A stretch of DNA of 64,000 bases from Hofstenia miamia (Eukaryota; Xenacoelomorpha; Acoela). Position numbers and translations under genes: made by a program. Position 1 is the first letter of the stretch, and each line of letters opens with the position of its first letter. Below are positions 24,443-36,400 of the stretch, piece after piece. The notes under the pieces are model-generated. The model did no database searches and was not told the DNA's origin. It was given only the letters and a program-made list of their open reading frames with translations. The stretch lies in assembly GCA_004352715.1 (NCBI GenBank), contig SCFE01000059.1, positions 406,696-470,695 of the forward strand. The letters run 5' to 3'.

Positions 24443-27400
24443 GTACAGAATTCACAATGAAATAATAATTACACTTAATTCAAGGTTTTTCAATTTCTTT
24501 TATTACTATAGTCAGCATTAAGAAATTTGAAACCTCTCCACTTATATTCAAACAATTCAGGCCTATGCGCTTTATATAATTGTTATTTTAGTTTTAAAGG
24601 TTTTTAGAGACTTGGCTATCTTAATTTCCCTAGGCAGTTCATTTCAAAAACGAATTGAGGTATTAATAAAAGAATTTTGCATTTCTTTTTTCTTCGATTT
24701 TGCTTGCCTTATAACTAAGGTGCGTTCACTATAAAAATTTGGAGTTTTAACATTAGAGAAATTTGTTCAATTGTAAGGACCGATTTTTTTGAGAATTTTG
24801 TAGAACGTACATAAAGAATCAGGCGTAATAATGTTTTTTTCAACAGAGTTGTTTTTTTTTTCAACATTTAATTTGTCAAACAAAAATACAACAATTACAT
24901 TTCTATTCGTCTGATTTGTTACTAGAATTTGATATTTTTGAAAAATCGTGCCTTGCCGGGCCGGGCCGGGCCGGGCCGTGCTTCCAAAAACCAGGCACGA
25001 TTGCATATCTGGTTGTACATTCTTTTACTTAATTGCAGCGCAGCACTATTAAAAAATGTTATGAGAATATTAAGCCAAAAATAAATTATTGCAATAATTT
25101 TAATTATGCTCTCAAAATCAAGGAAACACTAACAAGCGTTTGCAATATGTGTGCTGACGTTAATAAAATTTCGAAAATATGTTTTTTCGCACGCCTGGTT
25201 GAATCACATGTAAAGCCAATTTTGAATGTTTGGATGCATTTAGCCCTGAATTTTTCCAACATGTAAAACGTTAATGCTTAAAGAAAGAATACCTCACAAT
25301 ACTTTTATTGTTGCTTTGTTATTGTTAAATTTGCTATATTCTAATCTCTTGAAAATCTATATTTTTAACAAATTGTCTTAATGTTGAACAGCTTCATGTT
25401 TTTTTACAATATTGCATTCATAATAGTTGTATACTGTTCACCCTTTGATTGTTTAACTGTCGCTGTATTTTTTGAAAGTACATTGCAAACTAACACTAGT
25501 TGGCACAATTGTTTTCTTTTGAAAAGTTTTTAGCTAGCTATTTTGATTCGAATGCTACAACCGAAGACATCGAAGAATTGTAGAATTTGTCTTCAAAATT
25601 TTTGTCACATTCAAATGGCTTTATTGACCAATCAAAAATTTTTATTTATCTAATTGCCAATAATTGGGTTATTGTGTTAACTGCATAGAAAGTGCATACA
25701 ATAGGCAGTGTGACGTAATACTTTTGTCTTTAGAGTTTAAACATGAATGTGAACTGTCAGTACAGAAATTGGTGGTATGTTTACCTACTTTTTGCATCAC
25801 ACATCACTATTTTGATTTTAAGGGATAAACCATATTTTTGAGTTGATTTTTAGAAAATTTCATCTAATCCACAGTTTTGACAGCATAATATGCATACTTT
25901 GAGAGTTTGCAATTTTTTCGAATGAATGAATATTTATAGACACTTTCATTGAGCACAAGACATCGAAGTGCTAATTTTGTAAATAAACTTTCTATTGCTG
26001 ATTTAGATACAAGGCCTATTATTATTTGTGTTCATCCCAATGCCTGCCCAACAGTTGATGTTAATGTTTTTGGTAGGATATTTACCAAATGTTTAATGAA
26101 AAAAATTGCACTTAGAAGAAATATATCACCGTAACTGATGTCAATATTTATCTGCCTACTTATTATGTTTGCACTAAAAGGCCTATCTAATATTGTAAGA
26201 ATGAGATATTACACTCAGCACATGATTATTCTTAATCCTACACTTTAAGAACACAAATGTTTATTTAATTTTGATTTCAACTTTTGTTTTATGAATATAT
26301 CAATGCAAACCAGGTCGGGGTTCTAATACCCATTTGATTTCAGAAATAAATTGAGTATTGTATTTTTATATTATAGTTTGATGAAATTAATTTCTTAAAT
26401 AATAAAATCCAAAACCGTAATGTAAATTTAACAAGGAGGAGAACCTAGGTTGCCAATCTAATTTAACAGGGGGTGGACTGAACCCCCTGAACATCCCTCG
26501 GATGCACCCCTATTTGATTATGTATAACTTTACACTTTTACTGTGGAAATTGTATCGTTTTTAAATTTAGATGAATTTTCTTTTTTAGAACGCAGTATTG
26601 GTATTGTATTGAGTTTGTAATCGCTTTTATATTCTATTGATTGCTTTTGAAATTCGTAGTGTGCTTTATATTTCTGTAAGTCAATAACTTCCTTGCACGT
26701 TTGCTGAAGATCATCCATGTTGCAACTTATCCCTTTTGAATGTTGAAACAATGTTGTCGCATTCGCTGCTTCGATCTTAACACGTTAAGTTCAATACAAA
26801 TCTTCAAGTTTTCCCTGTTAAAACTTGGCAAAATTTCAACTTGTGTGAAAGCCTGTTTTTCAATATTTTGTCAGTTTACAAATTTAATGGATTAAACTTC
26901 GGTGCATAATTAAATTATATTTTATTGATAAAACTACTTAGTATTCTGCAATAATTACAATCGAAGTAATGGGCAATCAATATCTTTCTTAGCAATATAA
27001 TTTCGCTTAGTTATTAAGACGAGTGTAACTGAGTGTCTGTGCGCCCAAATTTAAATTTTTTAGACTAATTGCTAATGAGCAAATTTCCACATTATACTTT
27101 TTTGTGATATACAGTGAAACATGCACTCATTTATGTATTTATAAAACCCTTCTGCACCGACGTTTATTGAAGTCATGATAGTGTTAGCTTCAAGTCTTAA
27201 CCTATATTTTGCTATAACTGTTGTGTTCAGACATTTTAGTGATTTATTACTCAAAACTCAATTGTTTATTTAGTTGAAAAAAATGGCGAATCGTGGGGGT
27301 AAGCGCCGTGGGAAACGCCGTGTCAACCGTTTAGTGGGTCATGCAGAAGCCAGCAACTGGACCAATCTATCACCTTCTCAATTATGGACCGATATTAAGA

Positions 27401-30400
27401 AAGAAGCTTTCGATTATTACTCCGTCACATTTAAACAGTATGTTGCTTAAATATTTAAAAAAATTTTAAATTGTTTGTTTTTGTGGGGATTGGAGTTTCC
27501 GTAGTATTTATTCATTATGCTAATTACTCAGAATCTAATCTTTCATCTAATATATGTATCTCCTNNNNNNNNNNNNNNNNNNNNNTTACTCCGTCACATT
27601 TAAACAGTATGTTGCTTAAATATTTAAAAAAATTTTAAATTGTTTGTTTTTGTGGGGATTGGAGTTTCCGTAGTATTTATTCATTATGCTAATTACTCAG
27701 AATCTAATCTTTCATCTAATATATGTATCTCCTCTGCAATTATTTGATATCTTCGATTGAATCTCTAAACTAGTTTATAAGTCCATAGGTTAGAGAGTGA
27801 AAATGATAATCGTTAGTTTCATTTTGTATTTTTGCCTGATATAAAAATATAGACACTATTTTAAATCCTTACCTCTTGCTTATCTTAGTGTTAGAGACTC
27901 AAATTAATCACGCATTGTCATTGTCGAAGTGTATTGAAATGTATAATATTCATATATATATATTAGAAGTAATTATACTGAGAATTTGTAATATTCATTT
28001 TAAACGATTTCGCTTTTCAAAATCACCATTAACAAATATGCGGGACAATCAATATTTACAATTGAGTACATTGTTATAATTACTGCATGTACACTTGAAT
28101 AAATTGTGTTATCATACTTTGTTGCTTATTTAGTAAATGATGTTTCTTTGTTTGCTTGATGATTAAATCTTCGCCTATTTTAGGGTGATGTGTTCTTAGT
28201 TGTATGTAAAAATTGTGGTGTTCCCTTCTATACCAAAGTTGGTTTACCATCAAATTCGAAATTGTTTCTTAACCGTGCCTTACTGTTGAATATTTTCCAG
28301 TAAATCATTTAATCTTCGCCTACTTTTTTAATAAATGAGTTCTATTTTGCTATCGCATTAGTGATAAATTAGTGCTTTGGAGGATTTAAAATATGATATG
28401 ACTATTGTTTGTATATTAAAACTTGTTTTGGCCAATTTAGAATTTCAATTCTATCTTTAAAATATATCAAAATATGTTGAATACATCCCTTTTTCTTTTT
28501 CAAATTCCAGATAAAATTCTGCAAATTATTTTACGTAATTTAGGTCATCTATGCAAGACTTCATCCAAGAGAATGACTTTCAGCACGTGACATTGCTTTA
28601 TAATTTTTGCAGTCATGTTGGGATCAAGATCGCTTCCAAGAACTACAACTATTTGTCAGTTGAGGAAGTGACATTCACTCAGGAAGACATCATTAATTTC
28701 TTTCCAAAGGTGAAAAACATTCCAATTCGGGCTACCGATGGTCACTTGTTTCTTCAAACCGGCAATACCAAGCTTCAGCAAGGTATTACAATCCCATTTA
28801 CAATTGTGCGACTAAGTCTAGAATCATAATGCCAAGTTTTTCAATAACACATTTAACCTTAAGCAGCCTGGCGTGCATTTTAAAGGACAAACTTTTTCAT
28901 CATGAACAAAACATTTTCTCCAAGCCAAATTTGAAAATCTTGAGACATGGGTAAGTCTATTGGGGAACATTCTTTAATGCAATGTTGAACATTTCTATTA
29001 AAGTGTATTGCTGTGGCAGAGGTTGTTGAAAAGATACAAGTTTTCTTTGAAAATTTTAATTTTTGACAAAGATTTTAATTCTCTGCATACCTAGTGTTCA
29101 TGTGGTTAGGTTTTGAGCCCGAATAGGCAAAAAAACCTTAACTTTTTCTTGATATGTGCAAAGAAATTTCAAAACCCATTGATGCGTGCCGTGCGCAAAG
29201 TCAGAGGTCGCGGGGCCGAAGGCTTTCAGATTGTGCACAGCTTTAATAGTTTTTGAGTTATGAGCGTTTAAAATTTTTTATAGGAAAATTTTTCAAAAAT
29301 CTTCAGCTGTTTAAGTTTAGGCAAATCCATAATGATTTCCATGAAAAATGCTACCATAATGGACGTCTAGTGGCAATTAATTTCTTATAGGTGCTGCGTT
29401 AGAAATTTCACTTCAACGCATTGTTTTAAAACTTTATAGGCCAGATCTGTGTTGCATTTTTAAAACGAGGAGATGCTGCACATGCAGCCCCTCAAAAAAT
29501 TATTATTTCTGATGATCTTCTTGGGTTAAATTTGTTAGTGTATTAATCAGTGATCAACTGAAGAAATTGAAATATAGTAATTCGGTTTCATGAAGTTAGA
29601 ATTCATATTAGACACTGACGTCAACAAATTGAAAACATATGTTCCTGACCACAATAACGTTAAAATTGGAAAGGATTGTTATCAATGATGAACTGAGTAC
29701 ATTGAGAACATAGTGATTCTATATCATGTTCACATAACGTCATGAATTGATTTTTTCAACAAAAATAATAACTGTTTTAGAATAGAATAGAGTAAAGCTA
29801 AAAAAATAATACAAGTAGTATTCCTATTTTTAGACATTTGTCTGGCCAACATAGTTTGGAAACGAAAAAATCTTCAGCTTCAAATTATTCTTCAAATTCA
29901 AATATTAACAATAGCGTCTGGGGTACGATTTGTAGAGTTCTAAACAAGGCAAACCCGAAGTAATTATGCCTTCTGAAAAGCTGGCTGTTTTTAAGAACCT
30001 TGCAAAAGATAATCGATAATAGTATTTGGCTTTAAAATTGCCGATTTTTAAATGTTGTTTGGGGTAAGAGTCAACCTAAGTACAAAAACGATTAAGAAAA
30101 TATCAAAATTGTCTGTTATTTATCCTGGGTATCTTCAACTTAATTTACACGCAAAATGCTCTTGATTTTTTTAGTTTTCCAAATATCTTCATATTTGTAG
30201 TGTTTGAAAGGTAATTTTCCATTGGTCATTTGCAAAGTTAAACTTCCCTTTTCAAACTCATTACAATTTGTGTTTATTATGTACTATCTCTTTTAGGAGC
30301 AGTGAAAGAAGGTTATGAGTTGATTGCCGAAGCAGTCAACCTTTTTAGTCATGTTTATGGGCCTTTACATCAAGATATCGCTCTTTGTCTGAAGTCGCTT

Positions 30401-33400
30401 TCTCATCTTAACTATATGCTTAATGAATATGCAGAGGTATGCATATGTTTAAGATTTGCCTACATAATATTTACAAATTAATGGTAATTCCGACTCATAT
30501 TGCAAGGCAAAATCCGTGCTCCTTTTAATGAATGATAACCTAATAAGAATAAAGTTAAGGATTTGGTCAAAATAATTTATCCTTTAATTTTGGTCTCAGC
30601 TCGCCATGTTTAATTCTTGTTGTTCTTTGTTAATAACATGTAGTTTTCAGGTATAAAATGCTTGATATCTTGCGAAATTTGATATAACATCGTACTATTT
30701 GGATTGTCCCATAAGTTTACATAATGCCATAGACCCATCTTTATAATGTCAAATTTGCCTCAATTTTGTCATCACTTTATATCTAAGTACTGTACTTTTA
30801 TAATAATATATTTGAAAAAGTATTTTATTTCACTTATTTTTCAACATTACATTGGGTGCAATATTGTTTTTGTATAGCGCATCTGTACTCCAATAGTGGG
30901 GAATTGAAGGCATTTAGTTCAATCCCATCCATATCTGTAATGCTAGAAATGACCATTGCTTGTTTGCTGTAGTTGGTGTCCAATGCAGAAATCTCGACTT
31001 ACGCTTTTGTGGATTTCCAGTTACGCGTTGGAAGTTTTCGTTGGTATGCGTAACGATAAGGTTGATAACACCGTCGGTAAAAAAATTGCTTGTATGTATC
31101 CAAAGAAGACCAATTAACGTCCTCTACAACAGTCAATCCATGAATTGCTGTAAACACTTTGGGAATATTATCATTGGTAATTATTTCCATTCTGGTCCAT
31201 CAACGTTTGGTTCATTGACGTTTCCGCCATCGTCATCACTCCCATCATTCTGTTCGACATGTGTTGCCGATATATTGTTAGCAGAACTATCTGATATGAT
31301 TAATGAATCACTGTCGGAACTGTCCTCCCATGTATATGTAAGATCTACGACACTGTCGTCTTCATTTTCGTCAAAATCCGTACCTGCAGCTGAAGATGAA
31401 GCTGTATCTGTAGACGAAGATGAAACTGTAGGTGAAGTGGTATGCGTTGCTGATGCGCCTATACCACGTTTTCGCCCATAAAATGTAATAAGATTTATGT
31501 ACCTAAAACGCAACGTAGAAATATAAGTGAAAGGAGCCTTTCGCATGTTATGTAATCACTATTTTCAGACCCGATACCCTTCTTTGAATAATCATTTTTG
31601 CCATCTCTCCATTTGTTATTTTGAATGGTTATTGCTGAACCTCCTCATTTTTGACAAAAGCTGCTTGTACCATGGTTAAGATGGTGTAATAGCCGGCTTT
31701 TGACATGGCGTCACAATGATTTTTTTATAACAGCAGCCATGTCAAAAGCCGGCTATGACACCATCTTGACCATGCTTATGTCAAACTGCGTTCAACGGTA
31801 TGTTCAGGGGTAATTTATGACAAAATACTTTTTCAGCAGAGCTCTGGCTCCCTGGTAATACACGGCATGTTCTGAAATGGCAGTCAATGTGTTAAAGATT
31901 ATATACGAAGCATACTAGATTCCGAAATATATTTATAATATGTAATATTTCTCTAAATATACTTAATTTTATGTATTATTTATTCTACTGTGTCAATCGA
32001 AGCAGTAATTGTCATGCCCTTCAATTAATGGTTTTATTTTAAAAAGTCATTTAATTTTTCATGTTTAGGCAGTGACCAATCAAATAAAAGCAGTGGTTAT
32101 TTATGAGAGATGTTTTGGTTTGGAGCATCCCACTACTATTAAAGCCTATATTTCACTTGGGCTTTACTGTTTCGCTAACCACCAGCCATCGCATGCGATA
32201 AATATTTTGTATAGAGCGCGATACCTCATTTCCCTCCTCTACGGCGAAGCTCATCCGGAAATAGCACTTCTAGATGTAAGTTAAAATCAATTGATCTTCG
32301 GATTTTGCTTTAACTAGTGTTTCAACTACGTTGAGAATGATAATACTAAGTTAATTTGCTTTTATTGTATTTTTCTACACCCAAATCTGAATTATAACAA
32401 ATATTTGGCATTGCACATCTATTTGATTTTATCCTTTGTAAGCAGTGTAGAGTCTTTGTTTGCTTCACCATCATTAAAAATCAAATATATTTTTCATAAT
32501 TTTCTACTTTTCGTACTTTTTACAATATTGCTGAGTTTTATTTCCAAATACATTTGAGTATATATTAAGTACAGATGAAAACGAAGTGGAAGTGATTGCC
32601 ATGCCGATTTATGAATATTTTGAAATGTATTTTCTTAGACTAATCTTGGATTGATGTTGCATTCAGTGCAAGAATTCGATCTTGCCCTTGCATACCTGAA
32701 TAACTCATTAGAACTGAATAAGAAATTGTGCAGCAGTAATTCATTAAACATTGCGCTGGGACATCATCTTTTATCGTGTGTGGCTTCCTGTCAGGGTAAT
32801 TTCAGGGCTGCGCTGCAGCACGAAAAAAATGCGTTTGCTATTTACCGCAAAGAGTTAGGTGAAGACAATGTTAGAACCAAAGAAAGTATGGAGCTTCTAA
32901 AACATCTCACTACACAAGCAGTTGCTCTACAAAAGAAGGCAAGTAATTCATGTACACTATTTTTTTCATTATTTACAGGATTAGCCATAAAGAAATTACT
33001 TTTGAAATAAGCCAATCTAAAGCAATATTTTTATAAATGATCTAACAAAGTTAACATAAACCTGAAATACATATGGGAATTACTTAAACATTACATGTTA
33101 TTTTTAACTCTATTTGCCATCTGCTATAAAATTTATGAATTTTGGTTCCAATCCTCTTCTTCCATAATTCATTACTGGTAGACCCGAGCCTTGAGACTGC
33201 CCCAAAAATATTGGTGATGGATTTTTTTGTCCTAGGAGTACAAGGATGACAAAACCACACCCAATAACTCGCTCCTCATGAAAATGAGATGATGAAATTT
33301 AACTTTTCCGCACCGAATAATCGGGTGATGCAAAGTCATGTTGAAAACCTGTGGTAGATTTTGATTACCTTAGATCTGAGTTGTGTAAAGATCTGGTAGA

Positions 33401-36400
33401 TTGATCTTTGTGTAGTTTGCGTGCTGTCTTGTAAGGACATAATGTAGGCTTTGAAGACTCGCCACATGTGAAATATAATTGCGCAAGCTCCAGGCTAGTT
33501 TCCAAATACACCATGAATGCCAACAGAAGACATAACCGCATACGTACCTTTTACGTACCCTTTTACGTACCTTTGGTTACATAATATGATTCGTTAAATT
33601 TGTAACGACATTATGACTAGCTCTGTATTAATTATCTAGTAAGATTATTATCTTTGTAATTTATCGCCAACCCATTTTCAAGTTAACACTAGAATTGCAG
33701 AGATGACTGCTTTTCATATATATATGAATATATGGAAATGCATTTTTCTTCTGTAGGGGTTTTATGCTTGGAAATATAAGAGCCTAAATTCCAAAATAAA
33801 ATAACCTTGCATTTTGTATTCGTTTGTTGAAAATATATTTACATTTGATTTAAGTTGTTTTAAAAGTCTTTGTTAATCTCAAACAAGTTTTTTAGCAAAC
33901 CACGATTCATATTGATTTCTAATTTTATTTCTAGCAGGTTTCAATTATGATATTAGTCGAACGTTCCACTCGAGCTACATTAAATTAAAAAAACAGTTGG
34001 TTACGACATTCTAAATTGTTTTGATTTATATACTTCCAGGGTAAAAATCTAATATTAGTTTTCACTGCGCAAATATAGTTTGTGTACCATGTGATTGATC
34101 TCGATTGTTAGATTTAGAAAAATATTTTACTAATTAGTATATTTAAATGANNNNNGTTAATCTCAAACAAGTTTTTTAGCAAACCACGATTCATATTGAT
34201 TTCTAATTTTATTTCTAGCAGGTTTCAATTATGATATTAGTCGAACGTTCCACTCGAGCTACATTAAATTAAAAAAACAGTTGGTTACGACATTCTAAAT
34301 TGTTTTGATTTATATACTTCCAGGGTAAAAATCTAATATTAGTTTTCACTGCGCAAATATAGTTTGTGTACCATGTGATTGATCTCGATTGTTAGATTTA
34401 GAAAAATATTTTACTAATTAGTATATTTAAATGACACTTATGATCCCTGAAGGAGTTAAACCAAAAAATACATGGTGAAATATATATTTATTTATCTTCA
34501 CTTATCTTTATATACCACCATTATCTGTAATATATGCAATATATCATCTTCATATCATGAAAAATTTGAATATTTCACGAACCATCATGCATAACTGAAA
34601 GATTGTTGATTCAAATTCTAGCTTCTGGTTATTGCCAACACGCAAAATTTCATAGGAATTGAGTAATAAATGTTCTTTCTATGGCTGATCAAACACTGGA
34701 AAGTACTTCATATTCCGGTTCTGAGAAAATCAAGTTCAAAATATTGAATCAACCATTTTCAGCACTTAGAAATCTCCGGAACTATAAACATTACCCTCCT
34801 CGTTTTCATTCTTGTCCATAAAGCCTTTCCGTTCTACACCATTCTCACTAGCACCCTACATTAAGCTATTGATCCGTCATTAAATACACTTCTGCTTCAG
34901 CAGCAACTACATTAACAATAGTCCCGCGACAGTTTATTTACTTGTTTAAGCATCCCTTTAAAAATTCCATGTTTGTGTTTATACTTGGCAGTTCGATGTA
35001 CTCAAGAGTCTGTGACATTTGCAACATGAATCTTTATCGGCTAGTCAACAATAATGATTAGGGTTAAGATATATGTAAGATACATGGTTTAGGCTACTAT
35101 AGGTGTTTTTGTCCATCACTTGCAAATTGTTCTTGTGACTTCTAGCTGCTGTCTTATTTTAATTTTACTGTGTGTGAAACCACATCGATATCTAGAACAA
35201 GTTTATGTATCTCGTAAGCAGCAGTGTGTATTTAGACTTCCGCTTCAGCACTAAAATGATTTTGCAACACTCTCCACATTGTCCTGATATGCGTTACTGG
35301 ATAAAGTCTCTGGCATATTTAGAATACAAGCCATTTTAATCATGTACTGGTGGCTACAACCCTCCGCATAAAATACCATTACGGCCAGTTTGTTTACCAC
35401 AAAAGGCTTTCTAGCTTTTGTTGCAGATTTTTAGGATTCTTACAGTCACGATATGTGATTTTTTGCTATTGAATTCACTCTCCACACAGCCGAATATAAG
35501 GCACATTGCGTAAACCCAACGACCAAATTCTGCAAACAACTGCTAATAGTGAAAGATCAATAAGTCCATATCCATCCAATACTTCACCATCTACATTTTC
35601 ATCATGCAGGGATTTTCTACGATACTAAGGGATTCATGGAGCTGCAGCTTACGTTTTGAAGCACTAGAATTTTAACTAATGAAAACATTTGATGAATCTC
35701 TGCCTCTTTCACTGTTCTTATCTCTCACTAAGCGACAAATTTGATGCTACCACCTGCAGACCAGTCTCGGAACTGAAGTTGTTCTTGCAGAAAACGCGTC
35801 ACCACGCCTATTGGCCACTTTAACTTCATTGACATTTTCTACGCAAACTAGTTCCACTTTCGGGTTCATAATTTTAGGATGGGGTTAGAAATGAAGTAGA
35901 TTTTCTTCGCTGATGGGATAGCTAAGTTTTTCTAACTATGAAATTATGAAAACTTGGTGTCTCATTGTTAAATATCGATACAACAAAAATCTAAAACTTT
36001 TCACAATTTTTTTACCCTGGAACTGCCTAATAACAACCGGTTTGAATCAATTGATTGAGGGCAAACTATCCATGGTGAAGAAATGGTTGCAGTGTTCTTG
36101 CAAATCTACTTTTTCTTCCGTTTTCATTTTTTCCAATTTGTATTTGTATTTTGTTAAGTCTCCTTATTTCTAATAACATAGTATGTTACAAATTGAACTT
36201 GTTTTATAGATGAATGAAGTCGCGAATCCAGCCGTAGCCAACGCCTTACCAGCTCTCTATATTTCCCAACCCACCCACCAAGGAGTGATGGATATGTTAA
36301 ATGCCGTGAATGGATTTTGCTTAATTAAGTTTGTATTTTTATATTCTAATAATGGAGGCGTAGTTTTTACTTAAAATGTATACAAGCCTCATTGAGATAT

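Larger units (their letters stand above)
17235..27273 (+). other. CLUH intron 4 (10 kb), filled with repeats
   Basis: Exon 4 joins exon 5 in phase 0 and the join matches the family alignment, so no exon appears to be missing. The intron holds a TA/GTAT minisatellite with a gap, a P-type transposon, a LINE tail, a short GGGCC array and long AT-rich stretches (17235-18620, 19235-20690, 25010-27270) where nothing else was recognised. Confidence 0.8.
30860..31891 (-). mobile_element. piggyBac-type transposon remnant
   Basis: The element's 5' end is on the right: TTAA at 31892-31895 preceded by ...CAGTCAATGTG, which read on the - strand starts TTAACACATTGACTGCC, the usual form of a piggyBac terminus with its TTAA target. 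The - strand coding remnant follows to the left and stops being recognisable near 30860. No matching left terminus was found, so it is truncated. It sits in CLUH intron 7, antisense. Confidence 0.7.

Noticed and set aside
25949-26134. Frame with [18 protein letters not shown]...FTKCLMK, faintly like SLC7 TM3
   Set aside because: The resemblance is a few residues only, on the wrong strand and in a CLUH intron; no splice-compatible neighbours.
30960-31481. 173-residue + strand frame in CLUH intron 7
   Set aside because: Antisense of the piggyBac transposase remnant, whose motifs read on the - strand.
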